Assembly: GCA_046351595.1 (NCBI GenBank)
Contig: JAXLYE010000007.1
Coordinates: 372,001 to 436,000 of the forward strand
Origin: JAXLYE01 sp046351595
GTDB taxonomy: Bacteria > Myxococcota_A > Polyangia > Palsa-1104 > JAEUJZ01
Direction of reading: 5' to 3'
DNA: 64,000 nucleotides
The notes below the pieces were generated by a model. The model was given only the letters and a program-made list of their open reading frames with translations, made no database searches and had not been told where the DNA came from. A program made the position numbers and the translations under genes. Positions 52,248 through 60,637 of this stretch are shown here, piece after piece. Position 1 is the stretch's first letter, and the number at the start of each line of letters is the position of its first letter.

Positions 52248-53669
52248 ATGGAAGGTGTGATCCTCGGTCGCTGCCTGCGCGGGCTGACGGTGCGGAGCCT
52301 GATCTTCGTCTTTGCTTGGGGTCTTGCCTGGGGCCTTGCCTGGCTGACCGTCGGGCGCGCCGCGGCGCAGCCGGTGCGGGCGCCGGTGCCGAGCGGCCTG
52401 TACGAGGGCTACTCGCCGGTGACGCGGGCGCCGTACGGGCCGATCGATGCGGCGGCGACGCGGACGCTGCGGCTGCCGCAGTGGCTGGAGGTGACGTCGC
52501 AGGGCGAGAGCAGCGAGATCGTCTTCCTGCCCGAGCGCCGCGTCGCCTGGCGCCTGGTCTACGGGCCCGAGGGCCTGTTACGCAAGACCGTCACCGTCGA
52601 CGGCCAGCCGTGGACCGAGAGCCGCTTCGGCTACCGCGACGGCGCGCTCAGCGACAAGGTCGTCACGGGGCCCGGCGCCGGGCTTGGAGCCGGAGCGGGC
52701 AGCGCGTCCGGCCGCCGCTACACGTACGTCCTCGACGCGGCGGGCCGGATCAAGGAGCGGCGCGGGCCCCTGAGCGGCTCGCCCTTCCACGGCAGCGACC
52801 CGGCCGCCGACCGCGTCTCCTTCTTGTGGCAGCCCGACGGCGCCACCGTCGACTACACGATCGGCGGGCAGGTCGTGCGGCGCGACCGCTTCGACCGCGC
52901 CGGGCGGCTGCTGCGCACCGATGTCGGGCGGCCGGCGACGGAGGCCGCGGCTCGCCTGTCGCTGATCTACGTGCGGGATGGATCCGGGCGGCTGCAGCGC
53001 ATCCTGCGCCAGTGGTTCACGGCGGCGCCGCGCCCGGCGTACGCGGATCGTCGGGCCGCGGACGGCGCGGGCGTGCAGCCGGCGCACCTCGGTGCGCTGC
53101 CGCCGGTGGTCGAGCGGCACGAGGCCCTGCTGCTGCTCGGGCAGCCGGAGCGGCACTCGCGCGACGTCGCGGCGACCGAGCATAGCGTGCGCGATCAGTA
53201 CGGCAAGACGTGCTGGCTGAACCAGATCTCGGAGCTGACCTACGACGCCGCCGGGATGCTGAGCCGCTACGGTCAGACCTGCGTCTGCGGGCTGTGTGTC
53301 GCCACACCGTCGGCGCCGCGGCCGCTGTCGGGAGCGGATCTGCTGGGTCGCGACGAGCACTGGCTGACCGGACCGTGGCTGCGCCTGGACGGGCGCGTCG
53401 ACGTCACCGCGGATCACCGGGTGCTGACGCCGGCGGGGCCGCGCCCGGCCGGGGCGCTGCGGCCGGGGGACGTCGTGCTCGGCGAGGACGGGGCGCCGCG
53501 CCGGCTGTCGTCGGTGCGCACGCTGCCGCCCGGGCCGGAGCGGCGCGGCGTCAACCTGCGCACGCGCTCGGGCCGCTTTGCCGCGGGCGGCCTGCTGTTC
53601 GAGAGCGAGACGCCGCAGCCGTGCCCGCACCCCGATTCAGCGCCCAGCGCGGGCGGCCTGCGTCAGTAG
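52248..53669 (+). CDS. Exported RHS/YD-like protein with C-terminal Hint-like domain
   Basis: This 473-residue protein has a signal peptide (WGLAWGLAWLTVGRAAA). Residues ~45-370 resemble YD/RHS-type beta units (SRFGYRDGALSDKVV, YTYVLDAAGRIKERRG, LTYDAAGMLSRYG). After a Cys-rich link (TCVCGLCV) comes a Hint-like (intein/hedgehog) part: VDVTADHRVLTPAGPRPAGA and LRPGDVVLGEDGAPRRLSS. Such domains end polymorphic toxins or auto-processing proteins; the usual catalytic Cys at the domain start is not obvious here. The start is taken as ATG 52248; GTG 52257 is an alternative. The 3' end overlaps the convergent collagen-like gene by seven bp. No toxin domain or immunity gene is seen directly after it. 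Confidence 0.65.
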   Translation: MEGVILGRCLRGLTVRSLIFVFAWGLAWGLAWLTVGRAAAQPVRAPVPSGLYEGYSPVTRAPYGPIDAAATRTLRLPQWLEVTSQGESSEIVFLPERRVAWRLVYGPEGLLRKTVTVDGQPWTESRFGYRDGALSDKVVTGPGAGLGAGAGSASGRRYTYVLDAAGRIKERRGPLSGSPFHGSDPAADRVSFLWQPDGATVDYTIGGQVVRRDRFDRAGRLLRTDVGRPATEAAARLSLIYVRDGSGRLQRILRQWFTAAPRPAYADRRAADGAGVQPAHLGALPPVVERHEALLLLGQPERHSRDVAATEHSVRDQYGKTCWLNQISELTYDAAGMLSRYGQTCVCGLCVATPSAPRPLSGADLLGRDEHWLTGPWLRLDGRVDVTADHRVLTPAGPRPAGALRPGDVVLGEDGAPRRLSSVRTLPPGPERRGVNLRTRSGRFAAGGLLFESETPQPCPHPDSAPSAGGLRQ

Positions 53670-54853
53670 CAGCAGGCCAGCGGTCGCGAGACGTTGCAGT
53701 CCGTGGTCCAGCCGATGCTGCCGCGCACCGTCAGGCTGGTGCCGCCGTAGGACGTCCCGTCGTGGTTGTACGTCTGGCAGGTGTAGCCGCTGAGCTGGCG
53801 CCCGACGGTGGGCAGGCCGACGTAGGTCACGCCGCTGTTGTTGCCGCTGGGATCGATCCAGACGCCGCTCGCCGGGATGGTCGCCGCCGAGTTGGCGCGC
53901 ACGTACTCGGCGGTGTGGCAGAAGTGGGCGCCGGGGAACTCGGTGTTGCACAGCTGGTGCGCCTTGGCGCGGCCGCCCAGCTTGCCGGTGGTGGTGGTGC
54001 GGGTGAAGCCCGCGAAGCGGGTCTTCGACGGGGTCGAGCAGCAGGCCAGCGGCCGCGAGACGTTGCAGTCCGTGGTCCAGCCGACGCTGCCCGTGGCGCT
54101 GAGGCTGGTGCCGCCGTAGGACGTCCCGTCGTGGCTCCAGCTGAAGCAGGAGTAGCCGTTGGGCGCGCGGCCAGCCTGCGGCGAGCTGTTGTACGTCGTG
54201 CCGCTGTCGTACTCGGCGGAGGGATCGATCCAGGCGCCGGTGGCCGGCAGATCCACCGGCGAGTTCGCGAGGCCGTACTCCGCGACGTGGCACAGGTGCG
54301 AGCCGGCGTACTCCGCGGCGCAGGCGGCGTGCGCGCCGGGGCGGCCGTTGGGGATCAGGCCCTTGAAGGTCGCGCGGGTGAAGCCGACGAACGCGGCGCC
54401 GTCCTCGGTGTACGCGCCGCTGGCCCCGGGCGCTCCGGGAGCCCCGGGCGGGCCCGAGTCGCCGCGATCGCCCTTGGGCCCGGCCGGGCCGACCGCGCCC
54501 GCAGGACCCGCGGGGCCGACCGGACCGGCAGCACCCGTGGGCCCGGCCGGCCCGATGGGCCCGATGGAACCCGTCGCTCCAGCGGGGCCAGCCGGACCCT
54601 GTGCGCCGGGCTCGCCCTTGTCGCCCCGGTCCCCTTTGTCGCCCTTGGCGCCGGCCGGTCCCGAGGGGCCGCTTGGCCCGGGCGCGCCCGGCTCGCCTTT
54701 GTCGCCCTTATCCCCTTTGAGCCCCATGGGGCCGGGCTCGCCCGTCATCCCAGAAGGGCCCGACGGACCCGTCATTCCCGAGGGGCCTGGTTCCTGACAG
54801 GCCCCCAGCAGCGAGAGCAGCGTACCCGCAAGCGCCTTCGTCGCGATCTTCAT
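53663..54853 (-). CDS. Collagen-like lipoprotein with duplicated C-terminal DUF1554-type domain
   Basis: This 396-residue protein has a lipobox LGAC (Cys19). Residues ~20-150 are Gly-X-Y triplets (about 43), including charged KGDKGD and RGDKGE stretches suited to a triple helix. Two copies of a ~120-residue domain follow, each with Gly-Phe-Thr-Arg, Ala-Glu-Tyr and a final DGTSYGGTSL ... WTTDCNVSRPLACC. This resembles the DUF1554-type Cys-containing domain of other collagen-like bacterial lipoproteins. The Gly-X-Y region makes a trimeric stalk that presents the domains on the outer surface. No hydroxylation is needed in bacteria. The gene is convergent with the RHS/Hint gene. Confidence 0.9.
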   Translation of the reverse strand: MKIATKALAGTLLSLLGACQEPGPSGMTGPSGPSGMTGEPGPMGLKGDKGDKGEPGAPGPSGPSGPAGAKGDKGDRGDKGEPGAQGPAGPAGATGSIGPIGPAGPTGAAGPVGPAGPAGAVGPAGPKGDRGDSGPPGAPGAPGASGAYTEDGAAFVGFTRATFKGLIPNGRPGAHAACAAEYAGSHLCHVAEYGLANSPVDLPATGAWIDPSAEYDSGTTYNSSPQAGRAPNGYSCFSWSHDGTSYGGTSLSATGSVGWTTDCNVSRPLACCSTPSKTRFAGFTRTTTTGKLGGRAKAHQLCNTEFPGAHFCHTAEYVRANSAATIPASGVWIDPSGNNSGVTYVGLPTVGRQLSGYTCQTYNHDGTSYGGTSLTVRGSIGWTTDCNVSRPLACCY

Positions 54854-54979
54854 GGCGTCTCCGAAGGCCGGAGCATCTCCACAGCCGTCGGCAGAAGTCA
54901 ACCGCGCCGCGGGCACCGCGCGCTCGATCCGTTGCGCGCTAAGTACAACACCAAAAGAAATGCAACACCCGGGGACGGA

Positions 54980-55046
54980 CGCGGGTCCTGTCGCCTGCGG
55001 CATCCCGTCGCTGGCGCGCCGGGATCCCTGCCTCCGGCGCCACCCG
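54980..55046 (+). repeat. Dispersed ~67-bp intergenic repeat, copy 2
   Basis: Same unit and orientation as 14718-14784, with about seven mismatches. It lies between the collagen-like gene and GatB/YqeY, where the DNA between the genes is otherwise unremarkable. Confidence 0.7.
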
Positions 55047-55072
55047 CTTTTGCAGCAAAATTGGCTGAATAC

Positions 55073-55534
55073 TTAGCCGCCGAGGCGGCGCTTGACCGCC
55101 TCGTTGACGCGCTTGCCGTCGGCGGGCTTGCCGGCGGTCTTGAGCGTCGCGAGCGCCGCCTTCATGACCTTGCCCATGTCCTTCATCGTCGTGGCCCCCG
55201 ACTCCTTCGCGGCGGCGTCCACGGCGGCGGCGATCTCCTCGTCGCTGGCCTCGGCGGGCAGGTAGCCGCGCAGGATGTCGATCTCGGCCTGCTCGCGGTC
55301 CGCCAGCTCGGGGCGGCCGCCGCGGCGGAACTGGTCGATCGAGTCCTCGCGCTGCTTCACCAGCGTCTGCAGCACGCGCAGCGTCTCGGACTCGTCCAGG
55401 TCGGCGCGCTTCTCGATCTCGCGGTTGGTGATCGAGGTCTTGACCATGCGCAGCACATCGGTGCGCAGGCTGTCCCGGGCCTTCATCGCGGTGGTCAGAT
55501 CCTGCGCCAGTCGATCTCGAAGAGAGGGTGTCAT
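55073..55534 (-). CDS. GatB/YqeY domain protein
   Basis: This 153-residue protein is a free-standing YqeY-like helical protein. It has LAQDLTTAMKARDSLRTDVLRM at the N-terminus and REQAEIDILRGYLPAEASDEEI in the middle, and ends with MGKVMKAALATLKTAGKPADGKRVNEAVKRRL. It is related to the C-terminal tail domain of the tRNA-dependent amidotransferase GatB. The role of stand-alone copies is not firmly known; tRNA binding has been suggested. It starts 100 bp from the divergent phospholipase-D-like gene at 55635. The ATG at 55534 follows no strong ribosome-binding site. Confidence 0.9.
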   Translation of the reverse strand: MTPSLRDRLAQDLTTAMKARDSLRTDVLRMVKTSITNREIEKRADLDESETLRVLQTLVKQREDSIDQFRRGGRPELADREQAEIDILRGYLPAEASDEEIAAAVDAAAKESGATTMKDMGKVMKAALATLKTAGKPADGKRVNEAVKRRLGG

Positions 55535-55634
55535 GGCCGGAGTATACGCGCAGCGGCGGCGTGCGGCGGAGCCCGTGCGTGCGCCAGCGCCGTGTCGAGC
55601 TGCCCTATACTGGATCCTTTCACAGGAGTCCTTC

Positions 55635-57404
55635 ATGACGACGCGGGGGTCGCTGCGCCTTCCTTTTCGGTCGGCTGTGCTGTTCGTGTGTCTGTCTCTA
55701 TCTCTGGGAACCAGCGCCTGCGAGCAGCAGGGCGTGGCGCAGAGCGGCATGGACATGGGAGCGGATCCCGCGCCGGATCTGCTCACGCCGGTGCCGCTGA
55801 CCCCGGGCGATGGCCACGTCGCCGACGCGGTGATCGGGACGCTGAGCAGCGTCGCCGGCGGCAAGCGCGGGCGGACCTGGAACGTCTCGACGCAGAACCT
55901 GCTGGAGGGAGCGTGGCTGATCCAGAGCCCGCCGGAGCCGACCTGGGGCCAGCCGTACTCCGCGCTCACCCTGCCGGCCGCGTGCAGCGGCGCGGGCTGC
56001 AGCGCCGACTTCGGCCTGCACCTGTGCACGACCCAGGCCGACTGCAGCTCGGGCGGCACCTGCACGCCGGTCGCGGCCTCGGTCACCACGCCGGGCGGCA
56101 CGCCGACGCGGATGTGCGTAGGTCACTCCGATCACGTGTACGAAGAGATGTACAAAGTCCTGATCTCGGCGCAGCGCTACGCCGACGTCACCAGCCTGCT
56201 GCCGCCCGACGGGCGCTTCCTTTCGGCGATGCGCAACGCGGTCACCTACCTTGCGCGCAGCGGTCAGCCGGTGCAGGCGCGCTTCCTCTTCGGCAACTAC
56301 CCGGCGAGCGGCGGCTCCGTCGACACCAAGGCGGTGCTGACCAGTCTCACGCGCGACCTTCCCGGCGGCTCGCAGATCAAGGTGGCCGTCGGCAGCTACC
56401 GCAGCAGCAACGTGCCCCCCTCCTGGAACCACTCGAAGATCGTCGCCGCCGATGGCAAGGCGGTGATCGTCGGCGGGCACAACCTGTGGGACGCGCACTA
56501 CCTGGGCAAGAACCCGGTGCACGACGTGTCGATGCGGCTGCGCGGGCCCGCGGCCGTGGACGCGCACCTGTTCGCGAACGAGCAGTGGGCCTACACCTGC
56601 TCGACGATGAACTTCACCTACTGCTTCGTCACGGGCTCGGTCTGCGCGCACCAGTACGCGGGCGGCGCGATCGCCAACCAGTGCCCGCAGAGCGTGCCCG
56701 CGGCGATGCTGACGCCGGATCAGCCGGGCGACGTGCGCGCCGTCGCCATGGGCCGCCTGGCGCTGATCGACGCCTCCAACCAGTCGAACCAGAGCGACAC
56801 CGCGTTCCTGGCGATGATGGGCGCGGCGCAGCGGAGCATCCGCATGGCGCAGCAGGATCTGGGGCCGCTCAAGATCGGCGGCGTGGCGGCCGGCAGCTGG
56901 CCGAACGCGATGTTCGCGCAGCTCGGCGCCGCGATGGTGCGCGGCGTCGACGTCTACATCGTGCTCAGCAATAAGGACTCGGTGGCCGGCGGGCTCTCGG
57001 GCAGCGAGGCGTCCTACAGCAACGGCTGGACGCTGGAAGAAGTGGGCACGCACATCCGCGACTACATCGAGCAGAACCCTCCGGTCGGCGCGCCGACGGG
57101 CGCCGCGCTGCGCCAGCTGATCTGCCAGAAGCTGCACCTGGCGCCGCTGCGCTTCTCGAGCGAGGACACGTTCCCGGACGGAGTGCCGCTGCCGCTGCAC
57201 GCCAAGTTCGTGATGATCGACGACCAGGGCTTCTACATCGGCTCGCAGAACCAGTACGACGCGGGCCTGACCGAGTACGGCTACCTCGTCGACGACGCGC
57301 GCGCCGGCGGCACGGTCCTGCGCTCGTACTGGGCGCCGCTGTGGCAGAGCTCGAGCCGCCGCGCGATCAGCGGTACGGAGGCCGCGACCTGCAGCTTGAA
57401 GTGA
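55635..57404 (+). CDS. Large phospholipase-D-like lipoprotein
   Basis: This 589-residue protein starts at ATG 55635, six bases after AGGAG. It has a lipobox TSAC (Cys29). Two PLD-type motifs are visible: WNHSKIVAADGKAVIVGGHN and LHAKFVMIDDQGFYIGSQN, at about residues 270 and 520. The spacing is larger than in the paralogue at 49451. Insertions between the domains are Cys-containing (STMNFTYCFVTGSVC). Likely an outer-surface phosphodiesterase acting on lipids or nucleic acids. Divergent from GatB/YqeY and convergent with the HEAT-like gene. Confidence 0.88.
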   Translation: MTTRGSLRLPFRSAVLFVCLSLSLGTSACEQQGVAQSGMDMGADPAPDLLTPVPLTPGDGHVADAVIGTLSSVAGGKRGRTWNVSTQNLLEGAWLIQSPPEPTWGQPYSALTLPAACSGAGCSADFGLHLCTTQADCSSGGTCTPVAASVTTPGGTPTRMCVGHSDHVYEEMYKVLISAQRYADVTSLLPPDGRFLSAMRNAVTYLARSGQPVQARFLFGNYPASGGSVDTKAVLTSLTRDLPGGSQIKVAVGSYRSSNVPPSWNHSKIVAADGKAVIVGGHNLWDAHYLGKNPVHDVSMRLRGPAAVDAHLFANEQWAYTCSTMNFTYCFVTGSVCAHQYAGGAIANQCPQSVPAAMLTPDQPGDVRAVAMGRLALIDASNQSNQSDTAFLAMMGAAQRSIRMAQQDLGPLKIGGVAAGSWPNAMFAQLGAAMVRGVDVYIVLSNKDSVAGGLSGSEASYSNGWTLEEVGTHIRDYIEQNPPVGAPTGAALRQLICQKLHLAPLRFSSEDTFPDGVPLPLHAKFVMIDDQGFYIGSQNQYDAGLTEYGYLVDDARAGGTVLRSYWAPLWQSSSRRAISGTEAATCSLK

Positions 57405-57426
57405 CGGAGCTTCACACGGCGCGGTG

Positions 57427-57978
57427 TCAGCCGTGTCGATGCGGCTGGTGCAGCTGATCGAGCACCTGCAGCGCCAGCGCCGCGTCGCGATCGATGCCGT
57501 TGAAGGCCAGGCGCGTAGCCATAAGGATGTGCGGGCGCGAGCCGTGGTCACCGAGCAGCGCCAGTCCGATGCACGCCGCGCCGAGCTCCATGTTGGACTG
57601 CGAGAGCGCAAAGTAAGTCTTGGGGCTCATCACCTGCCGCAGGACCGCGACCGCCCCCTCGTCGCGCGACCCGAGCAGCGCCAGCGCGACCGCCGCATCG
57701 AGGCGCACATAGTCCGGGTCCGCGTCGTTCCGGACGATCGCGCCGAGCAGCGGCGCCAGCCCCGCCGGAGCCGGGCCCGCGAGCGTGAGCAGCCCCAGCG
57801 CCACCACGCGCTCGGACCAGTGCGCGGCGCGGTCACCGAGGAGGGCGAGCAGCTGCTCGGTCGGCGCGCCGCGGAGCTCCGGACGATCGTGGATGTACCG
57901 GGTCAGCCAGCCGCGCGCCCGCTCGCGTGCTCTGTCGACCGGTGCTCGCTCTGGACCGTGCCCCGCTGCGTCGTCCAT
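57427..57978 (-). CDS. HEAT-like repeat protein, hypothetical
   Basis: This 183-residue protein is alpha-helical with paired helices. WSERVVALGLLTLAGPAPAGL and YVRLDAAVALALLGSRDEGAV form two HEAT/PBS-lyase-like units, and more helices follow. It has no signal peptide. The start at 57978 is the first ATG after the upstream kinase/AAA gene stop, 61 bp away; both are on the minus strand and may be co-transcribed. HEAT repeats mediate protein binding. A role as a partner of the kinase/AAA regulator is possible but unsupported. Confidence 0.7.
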   Translation of the reverse strand: MDDAAGHGPERAPVDRARERARGWLTRYIHDRPELRGAPTEQLLALLGDRAAHWSERVVALGLLTLAGPAPAGLAPLLGAIVRNDADPDYVRLDAAVALALLGSRDEGAVAVLRQVMSPKTYFALSQSNMELGAACIGLALLGDHGSRPHILMATRLAFNGIDRDAALALQVLDQLHQPHRHG

Positions 57979-58039
57979 GGTCTACGGTACCACGCCGATC
58001 GGGCCTGCGGAGCCGCCCGGGCGCGCGCGCCGATCGACC

Positions 58040-60457
58040 TCAGGGCGTGTCGCGGAACAGCTCGCGCAGCTCGGCCAGCTCGTCGCCGCGCAGCAGGATG
58101 GCGAGCGCGCTCCGGATCTTGCGCAGGACCAACGGATCGTCCGGAGTCGCGGCGGTAAACTTCTTGAGCGGCAGCCCGGTCAGCATGATCAGCCGCGCGA
58201 CCGCAAAGGAGCTGTGGCGCTGCCGGATGTACTGCACGATCCGGTAGGTGTGGCCCGCGACCAGCGCCTGATCGCGCTCGCCCGCCTGCTCCAGATACAG
58301 CGCCACAAGCCCGTGCCCGAGCTTGCGATCGTCGTCGGTGAGCAGCGCGTACGCGGCCTCGCGCATGAGGACGTGGCGGAAGCCGAACTCGGGATCGCTC
58401 GGGAACCGGCTCTCGCGGTGCCGCTCGATGATCTCGGCGTCGAGCAGCGCCTTGATCCAGGACTCCACCGCGGTCACCTGCTCGGGCGCCGCCTGGCGCA
58501 GGCCGAGCAGCCAGAGCAGACCGCCGCGCCAGAACGTGTGGCCGAAGATGCTGGCCGCGCGCAAGAGCCGCCGCGGACCGGGCTCCAGCCGCAGCAGCCG
58601 CGCCTGCAGCATCGCCAGCATGCTCTGCGGCAGCTCGTCGCCCTTGCCCTCGTGCACGGCGCGCACCAGCTCCTCGATGTACAGCGGGTTGCCGGCGGCC
58701 TGCTCGACGATGCGGGGGATGGTCTTGTCGTCGCCGCGGCCGGCCAGCACCTTGCGCACCAGGCGCTCGCTCGCCTTTTTGCCCAGGCCCGTCAGCCGCA
58801 GCTCCTGCACGCGGCCTGCCCACAGCCCCGGGAACAGCTGCTCGACCTCGGGCCGCGCCAGGCCGAGCACGAACAGCGGTGTCTCGCGCAGCGTGTGCAG
58901 CGCCAGATCGATCAGGCGCAGCGTCTGTCCGTCGCACCAGTGCATGTCCTCCAGGATGAGGACCAGCGGGTGATCCTGGCACTCCGCCGCGATGAAGTCG
59001 CAGAAGCCGTGCGTGAGCTCCTGGTTCCACAGCGGCGGCGAGGTCCGGGCCGCCGCGACCGAGGGCGGCAGCGGCTCGGTCGGCTCGACGCTGCACAGAA
59101 GGGCCAGCGTGGCGACGGCGTGGGCGCGCGCGGCGGAGGGGAGGTGGCGGCCGAGCCGCTGCCGCAGCTTGTGGTACTGCTCGGCCGGCGGCTCCTTTCC
59201 GGTCAGCCCGCACAGCCGGCGCACCGCCTGCGCCAGGACCCCGTAGGGAGACGCGGTCGTCATCGGATCGCCGCGCCCGACCAGCACCACGGCCTCGGGA
59301 TGGTGCGCGGCCAGGCGTATCAGGAATTCCTGGCAGAGCCGCGACTTGCCGAGCCCCGGCGCCGAGACCACCAGCGCCGCGCGCGCGGTCGGCTCCTCGA
59401 TCGCGGTCGCGACCAGCGAGTCGAGCAGCGCCAGCTCCTGATCGCGTCCGATGCACGGCGGGTCCGTCCGGCTGCCGGAGTCCGGATCGCGCGACTCGTA
59501 CTCTTCGCCCTCCGCGAGCAGCAGCGAGAGTCCGGGCTGCGACTCGATCCGGAACCGCCGCGGCAGCAGGCCGGAGCTCACCGGATCGAGCAGCACGCGC
59601 GGCGTGTCGGCGTCGGCCGCGTCCTGCTGCGCCTGCAGCCGCAGCAGCTCGAGCGCGCGCTCGACCACCTCGCCGACCGGCACGCCGCGGCTGCCTCGCA
59701 CCTGCCCGCGCCCGGTCGCCAGGGCCACGCGGGACCGCGGGAGCTCCCGCGCCAGCACCAGCGCGCAGCGGCCGGCCTGCGTCGCCAGATCGCGCGCGGC
59801 GCCGCTGCCGGACAGCGTGAGCACCACCGAGCCATCGACGAGCCGCTCGACCTGCGCGCCGTAGCTCTGCACCGTGTGCAAAAGCGGCGGCGGCAGCGAC
59901 TCCTCGGGCTCCCACGGCTGCACGCGCTGCGCTCCGGAGTCCGCGGCGCTCGTCGATGCGGCCGCAGGCTCGGTTACGGGCAGCTGCGCGATGATCACGC
60001 TGAGCAGGCTCTGCTCGCAGTCCAAGAGGGCCGAGCCCACGAACGCGCCCGACGGCTCGACCCCGCCGAGCGCCGTGCCCTCGTCGAGCGCGCCCTGCTC
60101 GCGCAGCGCGTGCAGCTGGCTCAAGACGACGTGCGCGTCCGCCGGCCGATCCTCGGCGCGCTTGGCGAGCATGCAGTGGATCAGCTGCTCCAGCGCCCGC
60201 GGCGCCTTCGGGCACAGCGCGCGCAGCCGCTGCGGCTCCTGGAACAGGACGCTGCTCAGCGTGGCGACGACGTGCTCCCCGCGGAACGGGCTCTGTCCGG
60301 TCAGGCAGTGGTAAAGGACGCTGCCCAGCGCAAACACATCCGCCGCCGGCGTGATCACGCGCTGACCGCGCGCTTGCTCGGGAGCCATGTACTCCGGCGT
60401 TCCGATGACCATCCCGGTGCGTGTGGTCCCGACCCCTCCGCTGCCCCACTGCGCCAC
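58040..60457 (-). CDS. Ser/Thr kinase-AAA (PknK-like) regulator, 5'-truncated kinase domain
   Basis: The homologous frame extends to about 60637 and reads SVHRDLKPSNLFL (HRD at 60524-60532) and AILDFGVAQW. It then joins unrelated sequence without any start codon. The N-lobe and ATP-binding Lys are missing, so the kinase cannot be active. From 60457 (GTG) onward come the APE segment GTPEYMAPEQARG, the C-lobe, a cyclase-like domain, and an intact ATPase with Walker A SAPGLGKSRL and Walker B LVLILEDMHWCD. A long helical tail ends at LRELFRDTP without the TPR array usual in this family. A PknK-like signal-transduction origin is clear. It directly abuts the deacetylase-like gene, which is in the same frame through the shared TAA. 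Could be translated as an ATPase-only protein. Confidence 0.7.
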   Translation of the reverse strand: MAQWGSGGVGTTRTGMVIGTPEYMAPEQARGQRVITPAADVFALGSVLYHCLTGQSPFRGEHVVATLSSVLFQEPQRLRALCPKAPRALEQLIHCMLAKRAEDRPADAHVVLSQLHALREQGALDEGTALGGVEPSGAFVGSALLDCEQSLLSVIIAQLPVTEPAAASTSAADSGAQRVQPWEPEESLPPPLLHTVQSYGAQVERLVDGSVVLTLSGSGAARDLATQAGRCALVLARELPRSRVALATGRGQVRGSRGVPVGEVVERALELLRLQAQQDAADADTPRVLLDPVSSGLLPRRFRIESQPGLSLLLAEGEEYESRDPDSGSRTDPPCIGRDQELALLDSLVATAIEEPTARAALVVSAPGLGKSRLCQEFLIRLAAHHPEAVVLVGRGDPMTTASPYGVLAQAVRRLCGLTGKEPPAEQYHKLRQRLGRHLPSAARAHAVATLALLCSVEPTEPLPPSVAAARTSPPLWNQELTHGFCDFIAAECQDHPLVLILEDMHWCDGQTLRLIDLALHTLRETPLFVLGLARPEVEQLFPGLWAGRVQELRLTGLGKKASERLVRKVLAGRGDDKTIPRIVEQAAGNPLYIEELVRAVHEGKGDELPQSMLAMLQARLLRLEPGPRRLLRAASIFGHTFWRGGLLWLLGLRQAAPEQVTAVESWIKALLDAEIIERHRESRFPSDPEFGFRHVLMREAAYALLTDDDRKLGHGLVALYLEQAGERDQALVAGHTYRIVQYIRQRHSSFAVARLIMLTGLPLKKFTAATPDDPLVLRKIRSALAILLRGDELAELRELFRDTP

Positions 60458-60637
60458 CCCGAAGTCGAGGATCGCGGGCTGCTCACAGCGGCCCTCCCGC
60501 AGGAACAGGTTGCTGGGCTTCAGGTCGCGGTGGACGGACCCTGTGAGGCTGGTTCGTTCGTTGAATTCCCCCCGAGAGGGCGCACCGGGGGGATTCTGCT
60601 TGCGCCGGGAATCCCGTGCGCACCGACCCCGCCGGAG

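Noticed and set aside
53210..56974. Long plus-strand open frame across several genes
   Set aside because: Runs out of frame through the RHS/Hint gene and antisense to two others; composition-driven.
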